Positions 1 to 13,492 of a DNA stretch of 64,000 nt are shown here, piece by piece. Within the stretch, counting starts at the first letter, position 1. Every line of letters starts with the position of its first letter. The position numbers and the translations under genes are program-made. The notes below the pieces were generated by a model. The model searched no databases, was not told the DNA's origin, and worked only from the letters and a program-made list of their open reading frames with translations. The DNA is from Fratercula arctica (lineage: Eukaryota > Chordata > Aves > Charadriiformes > Alcidae): positions 33,298,355 to 33,362,354 of the forward strand of contig CANTUZ010000007.1 of the NCBI GenBank assembly GCA_947846985.1, written 5' to 3'.

Positions 1-3000
1 AGCAATATTGAAAATGTTTTCTGCATGTAAACCCTAACCACCCAATACCACAAGGTGTTGAAGGAAGAGGGAAAATGTGCCTGAACAGCAATTCACAGCA
101 TGAAGTAGGAGTTCTCCTGGAGATAGACAAAAGGAAATCCTGGGCATGGGCAGTTGCAGAAAATGGGCTGTGTGCGTGTGGTTTTACGCTGCCTGAAATG
201 CCAACGTGTGTGAATTCAAAGCTCTGGTTTGGACAGCACTGCTCAAAGGAAACCACTTGCATCTAATCTTCATCAAGGGTGTGGAAGTAAAAAGTGAGAC
301 TCTGACACTGCTAAGTCACAGCAGTCGGTGACCACATGCCTGTGGTGTGAACTTCCCATGTGTTAGCATTGGGAAGCTAGTAAGAATTTTATGGAATGAG
401 TTAAAGGCTATCAAAATGGGTTGTTCAGGGAATACTGTGGAGGTGTCTCTACTGTAGAGTGGTTAGCTAGAGTCTAAAACAGTAAGATATTCTCTTTAGT
501 CTCTGAGCTACTTCAAAGATTTAATTGCAATGGTACAGAACTTCTCTGATCCTCTTGCTACTTTGCTTTTAGCTGCCCATACTGCTGACCTGCATGGCTC
601 AAACAGCTGTTATAAACAGAAACTTACTGGGTTGCCCTCTGCTGGCACTGCATTTAACTGCTTCCTACTGGGGGTAGCAAATAGGACACCTACAAAAGGG
701 GGTGAAGCAAGCCTCAAGTGGAAGTGCATGGTAACTTATTTTCTTCAAGTGTTTTATAAGTCCTTCAACTGATTGTCTGCACTGGCTTAGCAGACCTTGC
801 GTTAAAGGGAAGAAACCTGTACTGTGTGTAGGGAGCCTGTTCCTAGTGTCTGTCCTGATTTGAAATGGTTTTTTACTGTCATCACCCAATGGGCCACATG
901 AAACAAAACAATAATTAGCATCTGCAGAGTCTTCATTTGGTCTGACTTGAATCAAGTAAGTAACACTACACGTAGTGCTTCAGTGCAATATTGGCTAAGC
1001 TGAAATTCCATCTCTGGGGGTTGTTTTCCCTAGAAACAGTTCAAATGATAAGCTAGTACATTTTAAGCAAGGGTTATTCTGATTCTCATGATTCTGTAAG
1101 GTGAAAACCAGAATATGTCTGTGTTCCTTTTCCATTTTGGGGATGGTAAATCCCAATGTGCAAACCAAAAGGTGTGGCAGTTGGATTTCAAAGAGGAAGT
1201 TGGAACACAATGCTATCATTTCCTTTGAATTAAATCCATTATTATTAAATATTAAATGTCTTGTTCAGCTTTACCTGAATTTTGCATCACATGTGACACT
1301 TTACTTCTAGCAGGATGTAATGTGATGATGGACAGCCATTGCCCAGTTGTCAGTTCTGTAGCTGGGTAAGGGTGAGAGCTATGCTGCTGCTCACTGGGTT
1401 GGGGGGCAGTGGGCATGCTTCAGAGCTTGCAGCGTCCTTGCATATCACCAAGCCAAAAAGTCAGGATCTTTCTTTTCCTAGCTTCTTGCTGCCGTGTCAA
1501 GGGGGTGGAAGGAGAGGTGATGAATTTCTTTCTTGCTGTAGCAGTCCATACCAAAGATGGACTAGCTGTTGTTCCTGCAAATCCTTCCCGGGATCTCACG
1601 GCCCACAGCTACAGCAGTGCTGCTACTAGAGCATCGTGACTGCTTGGTGTCCCCATGTGTCCTTTCTCTCCTTTCTAGCGACCCGACAGCACGGTCGTGA
1701 GCAGCAGTCACTCCTAGCTGATCAGCACCTCAACAGGGATCACTGTTTCCACTCCTGATGCTCAAATTTACCACAGGGTGGCATCGTTGTTGTCTTACAG
1801 ACACCTACGGCACAAGGAAGTGGCAGACAGCATGAATGAGGGTTGCACGGAGGTCCTTAAAGCGTGAATGCTGGCCAGTACGTGAGCTCGCATGGGCATT
1901 CTGCAGGGCTGTGCTGCTTTGCAAGGCACAGTGGAGGTACCCGTTGTGCACTGAATTTAGCCGTCACCTGTGCCTCACAAATATTTCCTGTCCCATCTAC
2001 CAACCTCACAGTGAGTCAAAGTGCACTGGTGTTAATATATCTGTGACAATAGCAATGTGGATTGTGATTAGCACTGCAGGAAGTACAACTAGGCTTCTTT
2101 CTGCAGGTCCCCCTTTCACACCTCTATGGAAGAGGTGAGGAAGAAGGTCTAAAATGGATATCCCAAAGTGAAGTGAGGGAAGAGTGCCATAAAGAAAAGA
2201 ATGAGAGGATCTCTGGCATGACCAGCTGGGAGATGACTGGGCTTGTGTGGGCTAAAAGTGAGACAAGCACTGCCTTTCATAATCCTCTTTCAGGGTTATG
2301 TCTACAGACTTAGCCCACAAACTGGAGATTTGGGCCAGTCAGCAGTGTTGAGGGCTGGATCATTGGCAGGGTGACCACAATGAAATAAGTCATGACTGTG
2401 CCCAGGAGATATGCAAAGACTATTCATATTGTGGTGTGGGCCTTGAATAAGAGGTATTTGAGCAGAGTGTTCCATGTGCTTTCAGGGTTAATAACTGTAA
2501 AGATCAAGCTGAAAATATTTGTTGGGTTGCTTAGTGAGTGGAAGTCACCTAATACAAGAAGCAGTTTGGATTTCTAAGTGGAAACAGAATAAATATTTAA
2601 CTTGGTGTAGAAAAGCACTTCATGGGTACAAAGAACAAAACAATGGCCTGTTTGTTAGTATTTATGGCTGTACCCTGTTTCTGTAGTGGGGCTACAGTCA
2701 GCTAATCTTCCTTTCCATGGTGGTTAGAATAAAGCAGAGATGGACAAAAGTAGTAGCTGTAGCAATTATATAATAATATACCATCATCCCATCGTATAAA
2801 GGTGGGAAGGTGGTGTTCTGTTGGGATTTAACAATGTACACATAGCACTGAGGGCTGAAGCCTATTGCTGCAGAAGGGTCCTTGCCTTTGTAGTTTAGCT
2901 GGTGTTAATGGAGGAGAGGACAGTGGTTATGGCCTACAGGGCCCTTGATAAAGCCAGTCTGCTACTGATATCCTTTTCTTGCAGCTAGCCGGGATTGAAC

Positions 3001-3004
3001 CGGA

Positions 3005-3022
3005 TTTTTTTTTTTTTTTTTT
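3005..3022. repeat. Poly-T run (18 T)
   Basis: An uninterrupted run of 18 T on the + strand. It could be the poly-A tail of an old minus-strand retroposon or a simple homopolymer. No element body could be recognised on either side. Confidence 0.85.
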
Positions 3023-6000
3023 GCACTACCACAGCATTTCATCAGTTGATTTTTCTGACTTAAGCCACTTGCTCCCATGCATCCCAGGTAAAGACCATCC
3101 TCAAATTCATAATGAAGGGAGGGCAGGTCCCATTTACATGCTGAACTATAAGTGGCTCTAGGGCTTGTTTCTCCGGACTTTGAAGTTGCAGGAAACATCC
3201 CTATTTCCTTGCAGCTTGCAAGTAGCTGCCTTTTGGCTCTATCTGTGTGGTGACCAATAACTGCTTAGAATTGAGTTAAAAATGGAAACCTGCTTTATCT
3301 GGTGTTTGAGCTCCTACTATCCTTGCTCAATTTGAGTGCTTACATAGCTGGTATTTGGTAGCATTTATGAGATCTCATTGAATCAGAAGCGTAGCTGACT
3401 ACTTTCAGATGAGACCAGGAGTTTCTTCTGATCTGGTTCTTGATCCAAACTTTGGGATATTAGTCCTGATGTTCTGGTATGGTTCTTATTCTCCTGCTCA
3501 ATTATACCGTGGTTCACAAAGTTTTCCAGGTTGGGAATTTCATCTAATGAGGAAGAACAAATAATCTGTGAGCAGTGTATAATAACTCTTTATCTTAAAT
3601 TGGGAGGGTTTCCTAATGCACAGAACCTGTGTAATCTGAAGATAAAATAGCATCAGAATCGGCACTGAGGAGTTTCTGGTGTCAGCTTCTAGACCAGGAG
3701 TTCCCAAATCATCACCTAGTACTCCCCTGTGATGCTAAACAATGACATAGTTTTCAGCAAGCTGCAGATGTTCAAAAGAAAAAAAAGGGTATTTCTTTTT
3801 TTTCCAGAAAGGTCAGCACCAAAGCACTGATACTTATTGTCTCCCTGCTGGGTGAGATGCTTCTCTCCAGTGAGTCTGTTCAGGGGCATTAACGGAGCAG
3901 GAGGACGCCCCATGCTTGTCTCTTGATGGTCACACTGTAGACAAGGAGGAGAACTTCTGCCTGAAGCCATCTCTCACTTGTCAGCACAACTCTGGTATGT
4001 ATGGAGGGAACAGGGGAAAAGATGCACAAGTTTAGACCAGAGTTCTAGTACTTGAGACAGAGCTATTTAGAAGGCAGAGTGTCTTACAGTGTTTCCATTA
4101 CTGTAACCTTTCCTTTAAAGATAAAACATACACATAATTCTATGTAGGTTCTCAGGAGGTATCAAAAATCTCTGGATACGTCAATAGCTGCTAGGGACAG
4201 GGCTTTGCATGTCAGTGCATATTTGGAACCTGCTTCCTTCCCATGTTTGCAGTGCTGAAGTATGCCTTGTACTAGAAACAAACAAGGTATTGCTGGTTGC
4301 TGTATGCAAGGCCCAGCTTTTTCAAAGCCTGGTAGTAATAAATGAGTTAAAAATGAGAGAAGAAGAATCAGATTTGGTTTAGTTTAGAATAGAGTTTGCA
4401 ATGTGAGCTCTGGCTGCTGGAAAAAGGGGACTGAAGGTGTCAGTACTGACCTTTTATGTTACAACTTGTTTTATTGTTTTCCATTCTGCCTGACTGTGGT
4501 GAGTCTGCGTCTTCCTAGAGTGAGAGACTGCGGCTATGCAAACGAGAAATATAAGTTCATTGATGTTTAAACAATGGTCTTCTGGTGTGGTCGTGTATTC
4601 TAATTTGCATGAGACTTTGAGCAGGTAAGTTTTTAATCTACCTTTAAATTTTAATATAGGTGCAAAGCAATGATTATCAGTAGTTTATTATAGATAAATT
4701 ATATGTGTACCTGAAGAACAGTAGCAAAATAGTTAAGCAGTATCTGCAGCCATGAAAAATCACCATTTTCTGTGAATTTTTAGGATAAACCAGATTGGAA
4801 TCATCCCCTGAAAACAATAAAAAACTAGCACAAAAGCACTCTTTCCCTGCTCTGCTCTCTTCTTTTGCAGAGAGTGTAAAAAAAACCTTTGAGCTGCCTC
4901 TATCTCTCAGCTGTTACTGCTGGTAGAAGGAGGTGAGCAAGCTGAATGACAATTATTCCTACTATGTAGCTGACAGCTCAAAGCCCCTACACAACAGCTG
5001 AGCTCAGCCAGAATCCACACTCTAAATACTGATTACTCATCTCCTGCCAAGAGACAGGTTTCCTTAGAGCCTTATAGCTACCCTGGGAGTTTTCCAGCAC
5101 CCGTGCTCTGCTGCCAGAGGCCAGCTGTGTTGGCATAAACACAAACTGTGCCAGAGTGTGAGCCTCCTACCAGTAAGGGGGTTGTGCTCCAAAGATGGTG
5201 TGAGCCTGAATTGAGACTACCTGTGGGCAATGTGTTGGGGTGCATGGACCTGACAAAGAGTTTTAATATTAAAGTTCAAAATGAGACTGTGATAGGCTAT
5301 GAGAACTCCAGGTTCATGTAATTTGTCCTCTTTTGACCTCTAGTCTTTGTCCTATGTTGTGCTGAATATCAGAGCTCAAAAGCTCTTGATGTCTCCTAAG
5401 GCCACTCAAGGCATATTTTTGTTTTCTACTTAAAATGCTAGTTTTATAGATCACATGCCTTCACTAATTGATAATGAGAAGGTATTTGCCTAGGACATAT
5501 GTATGGCTAATCCTGTAGCCTGCATTGGGCTTGGTCTGGGATGAAGTTGACTGAGTGTACTGAGTGGAAGTCTCTTGTGGAAAATGACTTCTGAAATGAT
5601 CTATTGTTGTGATTTCAAAGTTTATAAGATGGGCTGTTTTGGGTATCTTTCACAAATGGTCCCCCAGTGTAACCTGACTTGCCTGTCACTGCCTTCAGAG
5701 TGACAGAGAGGATCTATGTTTGAAAGGAAACATCTTGCATTTCCATCTTGAATGTGACATGATCTCCCACAATGGCTTTGACTTTCCATCGTTTAATATT
5801 CCTTCAAACCAATGTTAAATTCAGCAGGCATTTTGAGAGAGCCTGTCAATTGTGTATTCAGTTAGAGTTACTGTATATAATAAAATTATCAAGAAGTTAT
5901 TAAATTCTTGGTCATAAGTCTCCTAAATAATATGATGCAGCCTATGGACAACCTCAGAGAAAAGAGATATCTGGATTTCTTGTGGTTCCCTTTGTCATGA

Positions 6001-9000
6001 CCTTGGCTGGGACTCGCAGACCATATATCATACATAATTTGGTCAGCAAAAATGTAGTGACAACCTCTGTGAGGTTCTGCGTATCCCCCAGGGTACAGGC
6101 AATGCACGTGGCAGACGTTTCCATGGCTTTCTGCAAGCTTTGCAAATTGCTGTTAAGGGAAAATGCTGCCACTGAACTGCCACCAGAATTTGGCCTGTGG
6201 AACCCACTGGGTCTGGCAGGATTTACCCAAGATATCATGGGGCGTGTACTGGGGTGGGGGTGCTTCATTTTCTGCTATTAGGGAATTTGTTTTCAGCTGG
6301 GAAAGATTTATTGATTGTGGTGACTTGCTTGTAGTAGGGAGGGGATGGAGCCAGAAGAAATCTAGTGCAGAAGGTATTTTTCTTTTGGATGACTGTTGTG
6401 TGTATTAAGGCTTTCTCATATCTGGATGTGTTGAGAATGTCTTGAGTGAGTTCATTGAATAGCTCATTATGACCTGCATTGTTTCCAGATACTTACAAAG
6501 GTTTTATTAGCACAAGGAATGGCCTTTTCACTTGAAGCCTGCTTCCTGTTGATCCCTCAGAGGATGTAAATTCCTCTTTCTCCCAAATTTCAGCAGGAGC
6601 TTATCTGAAGCCAATGTCATCTGCTGAGATTGAGGGCATCTGCCAAGGGCGTGAGGCTGCAGCACAAATGCACTGACTCAGCACAGCCTCTGGGGTCTGA
6701 AGGAGTGACAGGTCTTACCCAAGAGATACTGTTGCTGTGGAGCACAGGTAAGGAGGCCCACATTGGCCAGCTGCTGGAGGTGGCCTTTGAGCCTAGCTTC
6801 TGCTCCCACCCTCTCCTCCTTCCCCAGACTGAAATCTTTGTCCCTTCTGCTCCTTGGGGTTTTCCAGTGATTCAGGCTGTAGAAGGGTCCAGCCCTCTGA
6901 CTTCAAAGTCTGAACAGCCTCTGCAGATGGTTACAAGGCTTGGAGTGGTGAAACTATGCTATGGAGGTATTCCTCCACCCTTCTCTCCCCAGCGGCTGAG
7001 CTGACTTTGGCTCACTAGCACTGGTATTTAAAAGACTTTCAGATGTGTGTGGTCCCTGTAAAAATAAATCTCCAAAGGAAACAAATGTTACGTGGTGAAA
7101 GTCTGCCAAGTCCCCGTTGCTTATTAGCTCATACTATTATGTAGCAGAGACTTAACTCTATAGTCTGATATAGGATAATTCTTTGACGAACTGTCAGCTC
7201 TTTTCAAAATTCAGGTTTAAATCCTGTTGCTCTATAGGGTCAAGACTGAGCCATTGGCTTTATGGCCTTTCAGTTTTGAGTGCCTTGACACTGTTGGCAG
7301 AGCCCTGAAATAGTAATTTGTCATTTCAGAGGGTTTTGGCATGTAAGTTCACATCAAGCAAAGCTTTGGAAGCAGTGATCAGGGATGACACTTTTGAAGC
7401 AGTCCATAAGAACAGAGGTTAACATAAGAAATGTAATTAAACATGTATGTCTAAATAGACTGACTTGAAAATGTTGATCTAAGAGTTCCTTCAAAAACTG
7501 TGATCTTAATCTAAATTTTTCCAGAACTCTCATCTGTGGTGCAGCCAGACCTTGACTACGTATCACCCTAATGTACATCCTGATTGCAGAACATGCTATA
7601 CTATCAGATGCAATTTTCTATAGAAGTCAGGATGACGTATAACAAAGCGACTAGGCATTGACATAGGGAGTGCTTAAGACTGCTATACCTAATGATGCTA
7701 GAAACTGGATTTTCCAGGTATATGTGAAGAAGTTAGCACTAAGTAGTCACAAAATCCCTTTTACCTGAAGCCTGTTCCTTTCCAAAGTATCCCAGTTGCT
7801 CAGCAATGTCAACAAACATGTCTTTATACAGATTTAGTTACCCAGGCAAAAGTCTAAATGTTAGCTTCCTGGAGGAAAGATGATTCACCTGATTTAAAGC
7901 AGATAACTTAATCTGAAGAACTAAATTTATCTTTCCTTTTTAGCTAGGTGAAACTATTGATGGGAAGAAGAATTTTCTTTCCAATTCTCAATTGCTCATG
8001 CTGCCTAAAAATGGTTTAGATTATGGTGTCTCGGGGGGTAAGTCTCTTCTGATGTAAATAGATTTTGACTAGCATTAACTCCTTAAGGCCAGTGAAGAAG
8101 CTCTTGTGCCTGACCAACAGAAATGAAGTCAGGAGCAGGCCCTTGCATTCATCAAGAAAGAGATGTTTATTTCTATGCCTTATTGCATAGCCCAACCAAT
8201 ATCTGTAATATGAGGTGATCATGTTCTCATTTGAAGAGAAGCAAATATGGTGTGATTCCACTAAGAAAATGTGAAATCAATCTGGCTCCGGGGCTCTTCA
8301 CCTCCAATGATGTTCTGACTACTGAGATCCTTCTTGTCTTGTGGCAGGATTGAAGGAGGACAACTGTACTGAAGGTGATTTGGGCACCTTTTAGGAATAA
8401 CTTGAGATTTTGCCTCAGATGAGCATTACCATCATTGGTTATAGAAACCTTATCCTTCAGTCAGGAACAAACACCAGGTCTCTTGCTGGAGCAATTCTGC
8501 TTTTAAAAGGAGTGCCTGTGCTCCAAAAATCTTCTGGCAGTGTCCTGAGCAGATATGTCCGTATAGACATGCTTCATCTTCTCACCAGTGGGTATGGTCT
8601 TGGATGTGGAAAGAAGTCAAGAGCCATTTGTTAATGCTGTTTGAGACCTTTTGCTGTCCTCAGAACTCTCCATACAAGTCAAACTTGGGAGATGAATCAG
8701 TTGTACAATTCTACTGACTGTATGGATGTACATCATCTTGCTGGGTTACCCTGGGGTTGTATCCTGATCCTTAAACATCTCAAACAGTCTGCCTCTTCTG
8801 TCAAAGCTCTGCGCACTACTGAAGACTGAATTTGGTTTCCTTTTCTCTGTTCTTTCTGTTACTGTACTTAGCACATGCATAATGATTTGTATCTTTTGCA
8901 CATTTTTAAAGTATGAATAAATTTATATTTGCATCAGTATTGTGGTGTAGGGAAGAATTAATCCTAGGCAGATGAAGCACATGGTGATGAATGGCCAGGC

Positions 9001-10112
9001 ATTATCTAATTTGGAATGGGATCTAATGGGAAGGAGAAGGCTTAAATCCCACCTACCTCTTGCATCTGCATCCAGAGACCCACTGAAACATGCCTTGGAG
9101 AGCACAGACCCTGCTGTCTCCTGTGGTCCTCTTGGGTGTTAATTCCTGAGGAAGGAGAGCAGATCCGTGGTCTCCTCTGTAGTGATTCCAGCAAGCACAT
9201 AAGGAAGCAGCCAACAGCTTCAGTGGAGGATGCATGGGAGCCTTTGAATAAAAGAATGGTTTCAGGGAATGAGAAAATTGACAAATGTCATGTGTGAAAG
9301 TTGCTGGCGAACAAAAATGAACTCTCAGTGGGTTTATGTTAGTGTTGCCTGGACTATCGTGTACAGGACAGACAAAGCTGGAATAAATGCTAACTTCTTC
9401 TGTGTAAATGTGATACTGCTGTTATGTGCCAAAATGACAAAATCTGATGTTTTCATTCAAAACAGACACAGCGTTGTTAGGAAAGATTTCCTTCTACAGA
9501 TGGGAAGACCTTACCATTTCCAAATATCCTTCTTTTTTAAAATAAAGATGGGACCAGCACCAGTGGAGTTAGGAGTGGGGTTAGTGGTGCTGCTCTTCTG
9601 ACTGCAGGATAGAAATCTCCATCCAGAGAGCAGGTGAAAGATTTTGCTGTCAAAGTGAAAGAGTCCAGTACAATTTTGTAACAGCTGAGTCCTCCTGCAG
9701 TGGAATCAGAAAATAAACTTCTCTTAGTTTGGGATATGAGCCAGGTTGAATCTGTTGGGTTAAGCTTGTGTTGAATGACTCCATCCTGAACCCCTTGGGG
9801 ATTTGAATGAACTGGGATTCAGAGCTCTGTTTTGGCTTGTGTCCAATGTTAATGAAGAAAAATTATTCAGGGGCACTGCATGCAGAACCACCAAGTGAAT
9901 TCTCCCTTTCTGCTTGCCAGTGTAAACCATGAATGCTGTGCAAAACCAGTACAGGAGCAGAACAGTGCCCAGTTCCACTGGTCAACTTTTTTCTTAGCTG
10001 CTTTCCTAATGCACAGGAGTCTTGTGCCAGCATTGTATCATGCTGTAGGATTGTAGCCATGACCTCCCTGTACTGGTAATCCTATAATATTGGTGCATCA
10101 GTCCGATTATGC

Positions 10113-10128
10113 TTTTTTTTTTTTTTTT
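10113..10128. repeat. Poly-T run (16 T)
   Basis: Sixteen consecutive T. A second T run of 11 follows at 10267-10277. The segment between them has no recognisable coding or repeat identity. A decayed minus-strand retroposon is possible but not shown. Confidence 0.8.
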
Positions 10129-10379
10129 GTGGGGCCGGATGCTTTCTTGGTGAAGCTAGAGCCAAGGGGAAACTTGCATCCTTCAGAACATCACCCCAAA
10201 ACTTGCCCCTTTAAACTTTTTGTTTACCCATCTGTTAATATATCCAGAGCTGGAAGGAACACGCCCTTTTTTTTTTTCTCAAATACAGAGATGACTACAA
10301 GCAGACGACTGATGATGAGAGTACAAACCACTGAGGCAAAGTTACCGTGAAGGGATGGAACAAGGCACTAGGACCTAGG

Positions 10380-10490
10380 AGGCGTCTCATCCACCCTGGC
10401 AGGAATTTCTTGCTTGGAGCTCAGACAACAAAGGCAGAGTGAGCCTGGTTTTCTTTCTCTCAGCATCTCCACCCTGCGCGCTGAAAACCG
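10380..10490 (+). promoter_or_regulatory. DCX: Candidate DCX 5' non-coding exon / proximal promoter
   Basis: This lies about 1.6 kb upstream of the DCX start codon. The segment ends in a strong donor-like site, with GTGAGT starting at 10491. It contains an unusual CpG-bearing GCGCGC at about 10476-10481 in otherwise CpG-poor DNA. No TATA box is evident just upstream. From memory, the words CAGCATCTCCACCC and AAAACCGGTGAGT, and the string GTAACAGATGTCA downstream (about 10531-10543), resemble the 5' end of mammalian DCX transcripts. I could not align them, so this is a recollection and not a result. The GTGAGT may be a used donor or may lie inside a longer 5' exon. No coding potential is claimed. 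Confidence 0.4.
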
Positions 10491-12433
<1,943 letters not shown>

Positions 12434-13314
12434 TAGCATTGCTGTCTGGTGCAGTGAGGAGGCGGGGTGGGAAGGGGGCTGCACCACTTGGGTCTGCTGT
12501 TAAGGTCACATTTCCTCAGGCACACGGGGATGCTTCTGCTCCTCTGTGCTGAACTTGCCCGTTTGCCTTCCCCTCCAGAGAGGTGCAGGAGAGGGTGGCC
12601 GTGCCGGGGCTGACACCTCCAGGGTGTCCCCCAGCATGCTCGTTCGGGTGCTGATGTGGAGCCAGAGGGGTGTGTCTTACTCCTGGCTAGACATGGCTGT
12701 GTCCATCACTCAGGGGGCTGTCTGAGTGTGACCACGCATCTGGGGGGGGATCCCAGATGGGTGCCGGGGGTGACTGAGGAGTGATGTGTGTTTCCCACTG
12801 GGGTACATGGGTATGAATGGAAAAGCAAGGGGTGCTGGGGGATTCATGTAGTGCATGTGTAATGGGGGTGGGAGGTACTTATGCACTCTGTGTATGGGGT
12901 TGTTTTGAGGGGTTTGTGCACAATGTGTGTGTTATAGGGGTGTGGTCGGGGCTGTGCAGGGACTTGAGTGTGTGTGCAGTGGGGTGTTGGGGGTGAATGC
13001 AGTGTGTACGGTGGGTGTGTAGAAGGTGGGGTGTTAGGGGTTTTTTATAGTGTTTGAGGAGTGTGTGGAGGGGTGCGTTGGGAGTTCATGCAGTGTGTTT
13101 AGAGGGGGAAATTAATGAACAAGGTGTGTGCATGGAGAAGGGTGTTTTGGGGGTGGTGGTGGTGGACTTGGTGAAATTTGGGGTTTGATATATGTGTGTA
13201 GGAAGGTGTAAGAGGGTTAATTGTAGAGGAGATGTTGGAATTCCTTAAGGGGTTTTATGCACAGGGTGTGTGCTGGGGTTTGCACTCAGGGAGCGGGTGG
13301 AGGTGTGTTGGGTC

Positions 13315-13329
13315 TGTGTGTGTGTGTGT
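13315..13329 (+). repeat. (TG)n microsatellite
   Basis: Seven and a half TG units inside the larger G/T-rich minisatellite. It is short and may be length-polymorphic. Confidence 0.85.
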
Positions 13330-13457
13330 AAGGGGGAGTGCTGGCGGGTTCTTGCATAGCGGTGTGTGTGGAGAGGGCACTGGGAGTTCATATGCTGCAT
13401 TTGAATATGGTTCATGCAGGGTCTGTATGGAAGGGAGGTGTATTGAGACATTCAGAT

Positions 13458-13492
13458 GGGGGGAGCGGGGGTGTTAAGGGGGTGTATTTGGG
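13458..13492 (+). other. Canonical G-quadruplex motif in intron 1
   Basis: Four G runs (6, 5, 5 and 3 G) are separated by loops of 3, 6 and 7 bases, which fits the standard G3+N1-7 pattern. The G-rich strand is the DCX sense strand, so both the DNA and the nascent intron RNA could fold. Formation is inferred from the pattern only. Confidence 0.6.

Larger units (their letters stand above)
1..10379. other. Region upstream of DCX; no gene recognised
   Basis: Reading both strands, I see only short open frames (up to about 124 codons). None has a recognisable domain, a convincing chain of splice sites or low-complexity-free coding character. The base composition is AT-leaning and CpG-poor, as expected for vertebrate intergenic or 5' regulatory DNA. 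It contains a poly-T run at 3005-3022 with a tRNA T-arm-like string beside it, and a second poly-T run at 10113-10128. Distal DCX 5'UTR exons could lie here, since mammalian DCX has several alternative non-coding first exons, but I cannot identify one. Confidence 0.6.
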
